Below, one piece after another: positions 1-8,498 of a stretch of DNA of 16,165 bases (position 1 is the first letter of the stretch; the number at the start of each line of letters is the position of its first letter). The stretch is from NCBI GenBank assembly GCA_946885765.1, contig CAMPHD010000030.1, forward strand, positions 1-16,165, in the 5' to 3' direction. Both the position numbers and the translations under genes were made by a program. This stretch comes from an uncultured Thalassospira sp. Its GTDB lineage: Bacteria; Pseudomonadota; Alphaproteobacteria; Rhodospirillales_A; Thalassospiraceae. The notes beneath the pieces were generated by a model that worked only from the letters and a program-made list of their open reading frames with translations, was not told where the DNA came from and ran no database searches.

Positions 1-2
1 AA

Positions 3-848
3 TTAGTCTTTCGGGCCGGACCAGCTATTGAGCGCGTCAAGCTTGTCCTGACGGCGGGTTTCGGGTGACTTTTTCCAGTCATTGCCGAATGCCGCGGATT
101 CCCATGACCCATAGGTCGGGTTCGGCAGCATGAACCAGCGTTCACCCCAATAGGTCGCGTATTTGTCCATGACTTCAAGGCGTTCGTCGATGGTGCCATC
201 GATATCGTCGGTGAAATCGCCAAAGTTATCGCCAAACATCATGATGACGCGGAAATCAGCCGCCACCGCTTCGCGACGGGTGGCCTTGGCGGAACCCCAT
301 TCTTCCTTTTCACCGCGCACCATCACATGGTCCGCATCAGCGAACGGGAAGCCGTATTCTTGCAGGTTTTTGATGGTTGCGGCTTCTTCGGCGGCCTTGC
401 GGTTGGTGACATAGAAGACCTCAACGCCCTTGTCGGCCGCGGCCTTGGTCAGTTCCAGTGCGCCGGGGATCGGAGTTGAAATCGCGTCTTCGACAAACGC
501 CGCCCAGGTTTTGGAACTGTAAGACGTATTGGCCGTCACAACCCACGACTGATAGGCCGAGTTATCCAGCACGGTTTCATCAACATCAAGAATGATCGCA
601 GGCGGTTTGGCGGCATAATTGCCATCCTGTTCGATGGCTGCCGTCCAGCCATGATCACCGATGGCTGCAGGCAGCAAACGGATCGCACCGGCATAAACCG
701 AAAGGGCTGCGGTTTTGGATTCAACCGAAGTCTGATACCAGAGCGTGGCGTTCAAGCCGTCGTTCTGTGCCGGTTCCTGCGCCTGTGCGCCAAAGGCCGC
801 CCCCGTCAGAAGAACAGCAACGCCAAATGATTTCGTCGACAATTTCAT
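3..848 (-). CDS. Exported acid phosphatase, 5'-nucleotidase e(P4)-like (HAD superfamily)
   Basis: A 281-residue HAD-superfamily phosphomonoesterase of the class B/class C acid phosphatase, e(P4) group. Residues 1-24 form a signal peptide (basic start, hydrophobic core, AQA cleavage site) with no lipobox cysteine, so it should be a soluble periplasmic enzyme rather than the lipoprotein seen in classical e(P4). The LWYQTSVE stretch near residues 36-43 matches the e(P4) N-terminal signature. Catalytic motif I is DVDET (D88 nucleophile, D90 acid/base), motif II lies in YVTNRK, and the metal-binding acidic motif is GDNFGDFTDD. The expected role is to dephosphorylate nucleotides or other small phosphate esters outside the cytoplasm for scavenging. 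The start ATG has GGGAGA about 8 bases upstream. The gene stands alone: the next gene upstream on the strand ends in a terminator-like hairpin. Family is certain; the substrate is not. Confidence 0.88.
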   Translation of the reverse strand: MKLSTKSFGVAVLLTGAAFGAQAQEPAQNDGLNATLWYQTSVESKTAALSVYAGAIRLLPAAIGDHGWTAAIEQDGNYAAKPPAIILDVDETVLDNSAYQSWVVTANTSYSSKTWAAFVEDAISTPIPGALELTKAAADKGVEVFYVTNRKAAEEAATIKNLQEYGFPFADADHVMVRGEKEEWGSAKATRREAVAADFRVIMMFGDNFGDFTDDIDGTIDERLEVMDKYATYWGERWFMLPNPTYGSWESAAFGNDWKKSPETRRQDKLDALNSWSGPKD

Positions 849-960
849 CTTTGTAGTCTCCCTGTTTGGTTCCCGATCCGGCTAGCCCCCATGAAGTAAA
901 ACAGCGGGCTGACCAACCGGACAGGATCACAAAAGCATGCCACCGCACCGCACCAAAGAA

Positions 961-996
961 AAAGCCTTTTTCTGCATCGGGGCGGAAAAAGGCTTT
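961..996 (-). terminator. Intrinsic terminator-like hairpin after the acylphosphatase gene
   Basis: A perfect 12-bp inverted repeat (AAAGCCTTTTTC at 961-972, GAAAAAGGCTTT at 985-996) encloses a 12-base loop. Read on the minus strand it lies about 40 bases past the acylphosphatase stop and is followed by TTCTTT, giving a broken U-tract. It would end the HAD-DUF1244-acylphosphatase transcript and separate it from the acid phosphatase gene. The stem is A/T-rich in its inner half, so its strength is uncertain. Confidence 0.6.
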
Positions 997-1036
997 GAAC
1001 GCGATTGGATAAAGGCGCCAATCCGGCGGCCAGAAA

Positions 1037-1351
1037 TCAAACAGTCGGGCGTTTTTCAAATGTGGTGAACCCGTCTTCAAGCCCGGGTTCTTCATGTACG
1101 CGGGTCACGTTGGCATGCGGCGGCCCATCATGGCACGCCGTAATCATGGATTGAACCACCCCGACCGGACCGCAAAACAGGGCTTCGACCGTACCATCCG
1201 CGCGGTTGCGCACCCACCCGGTCAGATCACGTTTACGCGCTTCCTCGACCGTCCAGGCACGATACCACACACCCTGCACCCGGCCTTCAATCCGGGCATG
1301 AACGGAAATGTTTCCGGTGCCGGTTTGCGGATCGGGCTCGGTGGTGGTCAT
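1037..1351 (-). CDS. acyP: Acylphosphatase
   Basis: A 104-residue acylphosphatase, the usual small alpha/beta size with about 14 extra residues at the N-terminus. It hydrolyses the carboxyl-phosphate bond of acyl phosphates such as acetyl-phosphate or carbamoyl-phosphate in the cytoplasm. The phosphate-binding loop GRVQGVWYR contains the essential arginine (R31) and the substrate-positioning asparagine is N49 in GWVRN, followed by the conserved ADGTVEA. The usual GF before the arginine is WY here. The frame is open further upstream, but the ATG at 1351 is chosen because AAAGGA sits 8-9 bases before it and the family homology starts just after. It lies 23 bases downstream of the DUF1244 gene and is the last gene of that unit. 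Confidence 0.9.
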   Translation of the reverse strand: MTTTEPDPQTGTGNISVHARIEGRVQGVWYRAWTVEEARKRDLTGWVRNRADGTVEALFCGPVGVVQSMITACHDGPPHANVTRVHEEPGLEDGFTTFEKRPTV

Positions 1352-1374
1352 GACAACATCCTTTGGTGTGATGT

Positions 1375-1750
<376 letters not shown>

Positions 1751-1758
<8 letters not shown>

Positions 1759-2500
1759 TTTCCATACTCCCGACCGTGCCGTGTGCCGACAGGTCCTGTT
1801 CAAGTTTCTCGATGCTTTCGGGCACGGCGGCGATGCTTTCGACCGTGACGAAATGATCATTGTCGATTTCGGTCTGATCGACCATTTCGTGAACCCATGT
1901 GATTTCATAGGGAATGTGGATGGCCGAGCCCCCGCACGCAAGGACCGGCAGGATATCGGACTTTAACGAATTGCCGATCATCACCGCCTCGGACGGCTCA
2001 ACCCCATAGCGGCCAAAGATATTGCGATAGGTCAGCGGGTCTTTTTCCGAAACGATCTCGACCCCGGCAAACAAATCTTCAAGGCCGGAACGCTCGATCT
2101 TGAGCTGCTGGGCGATCAGGTCGCCCTTGGTGATCAGGATGACCTTACGTTCGGGATGCGCTGCATAATGGCGCAAAACGTCTTCGGCCCCGTCAATCAG
2201 GCGGGTCGGCGCGCGCAGCATGGATTTGCCGATTTCGGCCAGTTCATGAATTTCGTCCGCACTTATTTTCTTGTCAGAAAGCTCAATCGCGGTTTCGATC
2301 ATCGACAGGGTGAAACCGGTGATCCCGTATCCATAGATCGAAAGATTGGCCAGTTCCGCCTGATACAGGCGATCATTCACCGTATCGGCATCGCCATAGT
2401 GCGAGAGCATTTCGCGCAGGCGGATATGGGCATCACGAAACAGCGGTTCGTTATGCCACAGCGTATCGTCGCCATCAAAGGCGATCAGTTTATAGGTCAT
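1751..2500 (-). CDS. HAD-superfamily hydrolase (putative phosphatase)
   Basis: A 249-residue HAD-superfamily hydrolase. Motif I is FDGDDTLW with nucleophile D9 and acid/base D11; the helical cap follows (about residues 18-95); motif II is the threonine of LITKGD; the motif III lysine is in EKDPLTY; motif IV is IGNSLKSDI, which supplies the Mg2+-binding Asp. The pattern is that of a cytoplasmic phosphomonoesterase acting on a small metabolite, which I cannot name. The true start is the ATG at 2500 (MTYKLIAFDGD), with GAGGA about 7 bases upstream; the frame stays open before it without family similarity. It is the first gene of a three-gene unit and its stop overlaps the DUF1244 start by 8 bases. 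Confidence 0.88.
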
Positions 2501-2621
2501 TCCAAGTCCTCGTTTCTTGTTATTGGATGGCCATGCCAAGGCATCGGGCCTCAATCCGCGACCATAGGTCAGCCGGAAATCGCCGTAAAGCCCCGTTTTC
2601 TGTATTTAATATGCGTTTCAA

Positions 2622-2659
2622 CTGTTCGAAAGGGGTTGCAAACCCGTCTGATCGAACAG
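2622..2659. repeat. Nested inverted repeat upstream of the HAD-DUF1244-acyP unit
   Basis: Two inverted repeats sit one inside the other. The outer arms are CTGTTCGA (2622-2629) and TCGAACAG (2652-2659), perfect over 8 bp. The inner arms are GGGTT (2633-2637) and AACCC (2641-2645) around GCA. It lies between the pccA terminator and the HAD start, about 120 bases upstream of that start. It could be an operator for the HAD unit or a folded RNA element; the sequence alone does not decide. Confidence 0.45.
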
Positions 2660-2663
2660 GTAT

Positions 2664-2699
2664 AAAACAAAAAGCGCCGGGGGAATGTTCCCCCGACGC
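2664..2699 (-). terminator. Intrinsic terminator of the pccB-pccA operon
   Basis: On the minus strand a G+C-rich hairpin begins about 40 bases past the pccA stop. The arms at 2674-2685 and 2688-2699 pair over 12 positions with one mismatch, including a GGGGG/CCCCC core and a tight loop, and are followed directly by the U-rich run CTTTTTGTTTT. This is a textbook Rho-independent terminator for the carboxylase transcript. Confidence 0.85.
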
Positions 2700-2739
2700 C
2701 GATCAGCTTCAATCAATGGCCAATCAGATGGCAATCCGA

Positions 2740-4746
2740 CTAGGCTGCCTCGTCTTTTTCAAACTCGATGATGATCGCATCGACCGAAAGGTTCGCGCCC
2801 TGCTCGGCATGGATTTTTTTGACCACGCCTTTGCTTTCGGCCTTCAGCACGTTTTCCATTTTCATGGCTTCGAGGATGCAAAGCTCCTCGCCCGGCTGCA
2901 CGGTCTGGCCTTCGGTGACGGATACCTTGACCAACAGCCCCGGCATCGGAGACAGCAGGAAGTTTGACATATCGGGCGGTGCCTTGAACGGCATCAGTTT
3001 TTGCAATTCTGCCACGCGGGGCAGCATCACCTTGAAGCTGCGCTGGATGCCATTGGCCGACAGGCGATAGCCCACCCCTTCGACGTCGATCTGCACGCAG
3101 ACCGGTGCGCCGTCAATGTCGCCGACAAACAGCGCATCCCCGATTTTCCAGTCGGATGATACGCCATAACTGCGATCCCCGACGGCGACGATGTAGTCAT
3201 TGTTAACACCGTCAATTTCGATATCAAACGCGGTATGATCATCGCCCGATACCGCGACCCAGTTTTCGGCGATGGTCAAGGGATGGTCACTGACCTGCCC
3301 GGTCACACGCGCATTGCGTTCGGCAACACGTTGGTTGAGGTATGCGGCAACCACCACCAGCATCGCCGGATCATCATCAGGCAGATCATCGGCAGAAAAA
3401 CCATCGGGATATTCTTCGGCGATGAAATTGGTGGTGATGTTGCCCGACTGGAACCGTTTGTTGGCCATCACGGCGGCAACAAACGGGATATTGTGCGAAA
3501 TGCCGCGAATGTAATAGGCATCAAGCGCCGCCCGCATTTCCGCAATCGCATCATCGCGGGTTTCGCCGTATGTCACCAGTTTGGCGACCATCGGGTCGTA
3601 ATACATCGAAATTTCGCCGCCTTCGAACACGCCGGTATCAACACGCACGGATGCGCTTTCCACTGGCGGCTGATACCGCACCAGACGCCCGGTGGAAGGC
3701 AGGAATTCACGGAACGGGTCCTCGGCATAAATGCGGGTTTCCATCGCCCAGCCGGTCAGCTTGACGTCATCCTGCGCGAGCGTCAGCTTTTCGTCATTGG
3801 CGATTTTGATCATCCATTCCACAAGATCCTCGCCCGTAACCAGTTCGGTCACCGGATGTTCGACCTGAAGACGGGTGTTCATTTCAAGGAAGTAGAAGTT
3901 CTTGTCCTTATCGACAATGAATTCCACCGTCCCGGCAGAGCAATAATCCACCGCATGCGCCAGTGCCACGGCCTGTTCGCCCATCGCCTTGCGGGTTTCG
4001 GGGTCGATAAAGGGTGACGGGGCTTCTTCGACGACTTTCTGATGACGGCGCTGGATCGAACATTCGCGTTCGCCAAGGTAAATGCCGTGACCATGCTTAT
4101 CGCAAAGCACCTGAATTTCGATATGGCGCGGTTCTTCGACGAATTTTTCGATAAAGACGCGATCATCACCAAACGAGCTTGCGGCTTCTGACGTGGCACG
4201 TTCAAAGCCTTCGCGGCATTCGGCATCGTTGCGCGCAATGCGCATGCCCTTGCCACCACCGCCAGCCGATGCCTTCAACATCACCGGATAGCCGACATCA
4301 TTGGCGATTTTAACCGCCTCATCGGTATCCTTGATCACGCCCATATAGCCCGGCACGGTGGAAACACCGGCTTCCGCGGCGATTTTTTTCGAGGTAATCT
4401 TATCGCCCATCGCGGCAATCGCGCCGACCGGCGGGCCGATGAAGGCAATTTTGGCGGCATCAAGCGCCTTGGCAAAGGCCTGATTTTCCGAAAGGAAGCC
4501 ATAGCCGGGATGGACGGCCTCAGCCCCCGTGGATTTGCAGGCATCGATGATTTTATCAATCACCAGATAGGACTGGTTGGATGGCGCCGGGCCGATATGT
4601 ACGGCTTCGTCGGCCAACTGCACATGCAGGGCATTTTTATCGGCATCGGAATAAACCGCAACCGTGGCAATGCCCATTTTACGGGCTGATTTGATCACGC
4701 GGCAGGCAATTTCACCGCGGTTGGCAATCAGGATTTTCTTGAACAT
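2740..4746 (-). CDS. pccA: Propionyl-CoA carboxylase alpha subunit (biotin carboxylase and biotin carrier)
   Basis: A 668-residue biotin-dependent carboxylase subunit. It carboxylates its own biotin with ATP and bicarbonate and passes the CO2 to the beta subunit, which makes (S)-methylmalonyl-CoA from propionyl-CoA. The biotin carboxylase N domain begins with KILIANRGEIACRV; the ATP-grasp domain has its glycine-rich loop at residues 161-168 (AGGGGKGM) and the catalytic EMNTRLQVEHPVTE at 288-301. A central region (about 470-590) matches the BT-type linker of PccA proteins and the C-terminal carrier domain has EAMKMEN with the biotinylated lysine near K629. The length fits PccA rather than the shorter AccC. 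The start ATG at 4746 has GGGAG about 8 bases upstream. It lies 29 bases after pccB in one operon. A 3-methylcrotonyl-CoA carboxylase is a less likely alternative given the BT region and partner. Confidence 0.93.
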   Translation of the reverse strand: MFKKILIANRGEIACRVIKSARKMGIATVAVYSDADKNALHVQLADEAVHIGPAPSNQSYLVIDKIIDACKSTGAEAVHPGYGFLSENQAFAKALDAAKIAFIGPPVGAIAAMGDKITSKKIAAEAGVSTVPGYMGVIKDTDEAVKIANDVGYPVMLKASAGGGGKGMRIARNDAECREGFERATSEAASSFGDDRVFIEKFVEEPRHIEIQVLCDKHGHGIYLGERECSIQRRHQKVVEEAPSPFIDPETRKAMGEQAVALAHAVDYCSAGTVEFIVDKDKNFYFLEMNTRLQVEHPVTELVTGEDLVEWMIKIANDEKLTLAQDDVKLTGWAMETRIYAEDPFREFLPSTGRLVRYQPPVESASVRVDTGVFEGGEISMYYDPMVAKLVTYGETRDDAIAEMRAALDAYYIRGISHNIPFVAAVMANKRFQSGNITTNFIAEEYPDGFSADDLPDDDPAMLVVVAAYLNQRVAERNARVTGQVSDHPLTIAENWVAVSGDDHTAFDIEIDGVNNDYIVAVGDRSYGVSSDWKIGDALFVGDIDGAPVCVQIDVEGVGYRLSANGIQRSFKVMLPRVAELQKLMPFKAPPDMSNFLLSPMPGLLVKVSVTEGQTVQPGEELCILEAMKMENVLKAESKGVVKKIHAEQGANLSVDAIIIEFEKDEAA

Positions 4747-4775
4747 ATTGTTTGCTCCCAATTTGACGTCGCGGG

Positions 4776-6308
4776 TTAAAGCGGAATGTTGCCGTGTTTA
4801 CGGGCCGGGTTCTTGATGTCCTTGTTGCGCAGCATGCCAAGCGACTTGCACACACGCCTGCGCGTGCCATGCGGCATGATGACATCATCAATGAACCCCT
4901 TGCGCCCCGCGACAAACGGGTTGGCAAATTTTTCGCGGTATTCTTCGGTGCGGGCCTCGATCTTGGCCGGGTCGTTCATATCGGCACGGAAAATGATTTC
5001 CACAGCACCCTTTGGCCCCATTACCGCGATTTCAGCAGTCGGCCAGGCATAGTTAACGTCGCCCCGCAGATGCTTGGACGCCATCACGTCATAAGCCCCG
5101 CCATAAGCCTTGCGGGTGATGACCGTGACCTTTGGCACCGTCGCCTCGGCATAGGCGTAAAGCAGTTTCGCACCATGTTTGATGATGCCGCCATATTCCT
5201 GTGCGGTGCCCGGCATGAAGCCCGGCACATCGACAAAGGTGACAATCGGAATGTTATAGGCATCACAGAACCGCACAAACCGCGCCGCCTTTTTCGAGCT
5301 TGCGATATCAAGGCAACCAGCCAAAACCATCGGCTGATTGGCGACGATGCCAACCGTGCGGCCATCCATGCGCGCCATGCCGATGATGATGTTTTTGGCA
5401 TGATCGGGCTGAATTTCATAAAAGTCGCCTTCATCGACGACCTTTGTGATCAGTTCCTTCATGTCATAGGGCATGTTGGGATTCTCAGGGACCAGCGTAT
5501 CAAGCGAGAAATCATCGCGCATGATCGGGTCTTCGCACAGGCGTGCGGGCGGCTTTTCCTTATTACTCAGCGGCAGGAAGTCCATGAAACGGCGCGTCTG
5601 CAACAGCAGATCAACATCGTTTTCAAACGCCAGATCGGCCACACCGGAAATGCTGGTATGGGTCATCGCCCCGCCAAGTTCCTCGTGGGTGACTTCCTCG
5701 TGCGTCACGGTCTTGACCACGTCCGGGCCGGTCACGAACATGTATGAACTGTCCTTGACCATGAAAATGAAGTCGGTCATGGCCGGGCTATAGACCGCAC
5801 CGCCGGCACATGGCCCCATGATCAGGGAAATCTGCGGGATAACGCCGGATGCCTCGACATTGCGCTGGAACACATCGGCATAACCGGCAAGGCTTTCGAC
5901 ACCTTCCTGAATGCGCGCCCCGCCGGAATCGTTAAGCCCGATCACCGGTGCGCCGACCTTCATCGCCTGATCCATGATCTTGCAGATCTTGCGCGCATGC
6001 GCGCCTGAAAGTGCGCCACCGAACACGGTGAAGTCCTGGCTGAAAACAAACACCAGACGGCCATTGATCGTGCCATGCCCGGTGACCACGCCATCGCCCG
6101 GAATGCGGTTTTCGGTCATGCCGAAATCAACGCAATCATGTTCGACAAACATGTCCCATTCCTCGAACGAACCTTCGTCAAGAAGCACATCAAGCCGTTC
6201 GCGCGCCGTCAGTTTGCCCTTGGCATGCTGATTGTCGATGCGGCGCTGGCCGCCGCCCATACCCGCCTCTGCGCGTTTGGCTTCGAGCTTGGCGATAATA
6301 TCCTGCAT
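4776..6308 (-). CDS. pccB: Propionyl-CoA carboxylase beta subunit (carboxyltransferase)
   Basis: A 510-residue carboxyltransferase of the acyl-CoA carboxylase family, the usual PccB length. The N-terminal [23 protein letters not shown] stretch is characteristic of PccB proteins. The N-terminal carboxyltransferase half includes the oxyanion-forming segments around [12 protein letters not shown] and [16 protein letters not shown], which bind the CoA thioester; the C-terminal half includes [16 protein letters not shown], the [10 protein letters not shown] segment and the [10 protein letters not shown] segment that shape the biotin pocket. It works with the downstream pccA product in an alpha-beta complex to feed propionyl-CoA (from odd-chain fatty acids, Val, Ile, Met) into methylmalonyl-CoA. 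AGGAT precedes the ATG by 8-9 bases. It is the first gene of the operon, with a long upstream region carrying palindromes. No mutase or epimerase gene is nearby. Confidence 0.94.
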   Translation of the reverse strand: MQDIIAKLEAKRAEAGMGGGQRRIDNQHAKGKLTARERLDVLLDEGSFEEWDMFVEHDCVDFGMTENRIPGDGVVTGHGTINGRLVFVFSQDFTVFGGALSGAHARKICKIMDQAMKVGAPVIGLNDSGGARIQEGVESLAGYADVFQRNVEASGVIPQISLIMGPCAGGAVYSPAMTDFIFMVKDSSYMFVTGPDVVKTVTHEEVTHEELGGAMTHTSISGVADLAFENDVDLLLQTRRFMDFLPLSNKEKPPARLCEDPIMRDDFSLDTLVPENPNMPYDMKELITKVVDEGDFYEIQPDHAKNIIIGMARMDGRTVGIVANQPMVLAGCLDIASSKKAARFVRFCDAYNIPIVTFVDVPGFMPGTAQEYGGIIKHGAKLLYAYAEATVPKVTVITRKAYGGAYDVMASKHLRGDVNYAWPTAEIAVMGPKGAVEIIFRADMNDPAKIEARTEEYREKFANPFVAGRKGFIDDVIMPHGTRRRVCKSLGMLRNKDIKNPARKHGNIPL

Positions 6309-6336
6309 ATTGCGTGATCCTTACTTTGGGCCGCCC

Positions 6337-6425
6337 GGAATGCATTCATGACGATGGTCATGCCGGTGATACAATCTGAATGATGATTTGGAATAGCATT
6401 ATTCGGTACTGGAATGCCAATTATT
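6337..6425. promoter_or_regulatory. GGAAT repeat and palindrome cluster upstream of pccB
   Basis: Three GGAAT boxes occur at 6337 (in GGAATGCATTC, which holds a perfect 10-bp palindrome), 6390 (in GGAATAGCATTATTC, a GAATA/TATTC inverted repeat) and 6411 (in GGAATGCCAATTATT). The last two are imperfect direct repeats 21 bases apart, two DNA turns. A further perfect inverted repeat, CATGAC/GTCATG with a 4-base spacer, is at 6347-6362. The group could be an operator for a propionate-responsive regulator, but part of it may simply be the pccB promoter. Confidence 0.4.
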
Positions 6426-6534
6426 TTTCACAGTCTGGTACAGGAACAAAATGGCCCGCAAAGGCCTGATTTCCCTAACGTCATTGCGATATGTGTGGGC
6501 AGGCTGGACTAAAGTCTAGAAGCCGGGCGGGAAA

Positions 6535-6554
6535 TACCGGCATTTCGACCGGTA
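6535..6554. repeat. Short inverted repeat upstream of the ABC membrane protein gene
   Basis: TACCGG at 6535-6540 is mirrored by CCGGTA at 6549-6554 across 8 bases. It lies about 60 bases before the start of the plus-strand ABC gene. It might be an operator or leader hairpin; six-base arms can also arise by chance. Confidence 0.25.
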
Positions 6555-6615
6555 CGGGCACCAAACGGGTTCTGGCGCGTTAAGACCTTATGATATCCAT
6601 CAGAACGGTCCCTTC

Positions 6616-7593
6616 ATGAAGCTGTTTCGCATCCGCCCGCACGTGCCGAAATCCACCGGCGATGATCGCCCTGCGCGGTCTTTGTGGCGCTATATCTGGC
6701 TCATGAGCGGTCGACACCAGATTGCGGTGTGCCTGATTGCCATATCCGTTGCCGCCCTTGGCATTGTGCCGCTGGAACTGCAACGCCGCCTTGTCGATGA
6801 TGCGATCAGCAAACAGGATATGTCGCTTCTGACCGTGCTGGCGCTGATCTATCTGGCTGTTGTTCTACTGCAATCCGCGGCCAAATTCGTTTTGCGGATG
6901 TATGAAGGCTGGCTTAGCGAAAGTGCGATCCGCCATAATCGCCGCCATCTCAGCCGCCTTTACGCCGAAGACCGCACCGGCAATGGCGAGGGCGAAAACG
7001 GCCGGGCGGTATCGATCATCGGATCAGAAATCGAAAAACTGGGCGGGTTTGTTGGCGATGGCCTTTCGCAGCCGGTGGTCAATGCCGGGATGCTGATTTT
7101 CGGGATCGGCTATATGGTCAGTGTCGAACCAATCATCGGGCTGATCGGCATATTGGCCCTGATCCCGCAAATCGCATTGGTGCCGGTCATTCAAAAGCAG
7201 ATCAACCGGCTGATTGAAAAGCGCGTGGAAAAAATGCGCGAAGTCAGCGACGAGCTAAGCGAACTCCACCCCAGCGAAAATGACGATCACAAGGAACTTC
7301 TGGATCCGATCCACCGCGGCATCAGTTACCTGTATAATAACCGCATGTGGTTTTTCATCCTCAAGTTCGGGATGAAAACCCTGATCAATCTGCTCAATGC
7401 CCTGGCCCCGCTTTGCGTGCTGATTGTGGGTGGCTATCTTGCGATCAAGGGCGAAACATCGGTCGGGATTATTGTCGCCTTCATTTCCGGCTTTGACCGG
7501 ATGTCATCACCAATGCGCGAATTGCTGTCCTATTACCGGATGGCAGCACAGGCAGCCGTACAGCATAAAATGATTGCGAAATGGATGAATTAA
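6616..7593 (+). CDS. ABC exporter transmembrane domain protein lacking an ATPase domain
   Basis: A 325-residue inner-membrane protein that matches the type-1 ABC exporter transmembrane fold only. About six membrane segments can be placed near residues 37-55, 70-93, 150-170, 172-192, 246-268 and 268-292, with the long cytoplasmic helices between them. The coupling-type stretch HNRRHLSRLYAEDR lies at 107-120, and the closing ISGFDRMSSPMRELLSYYR segment is typical of the last exporter helix. The frame stops at residue 325, about where the linker to a nucleotide-binding domain would start; there is no Walker A, signature or Walker B motif in it or in the following 900 bases. It could be a naturally ATPase-less family member or a remnant cut off by the arrival of the AT-rich gene 43 bases downstream. 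No ribosome binding site is obvious before the ATG, so the start is uncertain. Substrate unknown. Confidence 0.75.
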   Translation: MKLFRIRPHVPKSTGDDRPARSLWRYIWLMSGRHQIAVCLIAISVAALGIVPLELQRRLVDDAISKQDMSLLTVLALIYLAVVLLQSAAKFVLRMYEGWLSESAIRHNRRHLSRLYAEDRTGNGEGENGRAVSIIGSEIEKLGGFVGDGLSQPVVNAGMLIFGIGYMVSVEPIIGLIGILALIPQIALVPVIQKQINRLIEKRVEKMREVSDELSELHPSENDDHKELLDPIHRGISYLYNNRMWFFILKFGMKTLINLLNALAPLCVLIVGGYLAIKGETSVGIIVAFISGFDRMSSPMRELLSYYRMAAQAAVQHKMIAKWMN

Positions 7594-7636
7594 CTATGCA
7601 ATGAAAAATTGAAGCAAACCGCGGGAGAAAACCTAA

Positions 7637-8479
7637 ATGAGCACATCTTGGAAAAATCAAAAGTGCCCATGCGGAAGCGGCAGGAAATTCAGATACTGCC
7701 ATGGAAAAGCAAAAAATCTGCCTGATCCAGACAGGGTCTTCTCCATAGACATTGATAGCCAAAATAATCAGATAATTTTGGTATCAAAAGATATGTTAAT
7801 AAATCAAATAAATAGGGATGGCCCTAAAATCGCCAAATCTTTTGATAAAATCATATCGAAAGAAATTGGGGAAATAAGCGAACTTTTTTCAATCTCTTCA
7901 TCATTATTACGTAGACACCTCAAACCAAACAATTCAGAATTTAAGCCAACTTGCGCAGGACTATTGTCAAGTTGCCAAACAACTTTTCTTGCAAGTATAG
8001 AAGTTGCACGCCACGGATTTAGGCTTCCTTATGGAACTCTATCTCGGCAAATAGTGGAAACCGTTTGCACAATTTTAGACTTAGCAATGGAAGAGAGCTC
8101 ACTATCAAAATTTCACGATGGGAAACTACAATCCACCAAATCTGTCACTAAAGCAAAAAAAATTATACCAAGCATTGGTGAAATATATGGAATGTACAGT
8201 AATGAGTTTACTCACATAAACAAAAACCATTCCCACTTTAATCCAGTCACTACATACGAAGAAGATGCACCTGAAATTAGTTTTATTATCCCATCGATAA
8301 AATCAAACTGCTGGATGATATACGTTATATCTGAATTGATATTTCACAGCGATGTGCAGCAACCTCGCTACTGGAAGAGCGATGGGGAGAAAGGCTACAA
8401 CTTTATACCATCAGATGAAGAAGCCGCATGGGCAGAGAAATTTCTGGGAATTCCGGGAAAAGTTGGGAAAGGAAGCTAA
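7637..8479 (+). CDS. SEC-C zinc-motif protein of unknown function, probably horizontally acquired
   Basis: A 280-residue predicted cytoplasmic protein. Residues 10-22 hold a complete SEC-C motif (CPCGSGRKFRYCH: C10, C12, C21, H22), a small zinc site also found at the C-terminus of SecA and in many unrelated proteins. The remainder is mostly helical, with a segment near residues 110-155 rich in conserved-looking residues (RHGFRLPYGTLSRQIVET) and a histidine-rich FTHINKNHSHFNP stretch near 194-206; it loosely recalls DUF5677-like proteins, but this is a weak impression. GGGAG precedes the ATG by 9 bases. Base composition is very different from its neighbours: 7801-7860 has 18 G/C in 60 and 8101-8160 has 20 in 60, against 31 in 60 at 7081-7140. 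This points to recent transfer. No transposase or direct repeats flank it. No function is assigned. Confidence 0.75.
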   Translation: MSTSWKNQKCPCGSGRKFRYCHGKAKNLPDPDRVFSIDIDSQNNQIILVSKDMLINQINRDGPKIAKSFDKIISKEIGEISELFSISSSLLRRHLKPNNSEFKPTCAGLLSSCQTTFLASIEVARHGFRLPYGTLSRQIVETVCTILDLAMEESSLSKFHDGKLQSTKSVTKAKKIIPSIGEIYGMYSNEFTHINKNHSHFNPVTTYEEDAPEISFIIPSIKSNCWMIYVISELIFHSDVQQPRYWKSDGEKGYNFIPSDEEAAWAEKFLGIPGKVGKGS

Positions 8480-8498
8480 CATCCCCGAGCCCAAATCA

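Larger units (their letters stand above)
6309..6615. promoter_or_regulatory. 307-base divergent intergenic region between pccB and the ABC membrane protein
   Basis: No gene is visible here. The pccB-proximal half is rich in short palindromes and GGAAT repeats, listed separately. On the minus strand TTGGCA (6420-6415) and TGCTAT, 16 bases apart, could form a sigma70-type promoter for pccB that overlaps these repeats; another reading is TTGTTC with AAATAA 17 bases apart slightly further upstream. No convincing promoter was seen for the plus-strand gene, which also lacks a clear ribosome binding site. Confidence 0.4.

Noticed and set aside
3235..4017. Plus-strand open frame of 260 codons opposite pccA
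   Set aside because: It is antisense to the ATP-grasp and central region of pccA, whose motifs are intact, and its translation is His/Arg-rich shadow sequence.
4794..5747. Long open frame (317 codons) on the plus strand opposite pccB
   Set aside because: It lies entirely antisense to a clearly conserved carboxylase gene, has no recognisable domain and reads as low-complexity shadow sequence.
7594..8479. A frameshifted ATPase domain of the ABC exporter hidden downstream
   Set aside because: No Walker A, LSGGQ-like or Walker B motif was found in any forward frame of this stretch, so a simple frameshift does not explain the missing domain.
7637..8479. HEPN ribonuclease reading of the SEC-C protein
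   Set aside because: I see no Rx4-6H motif in a suitable helix, so a defence nuclease role is not supported by the sequence.
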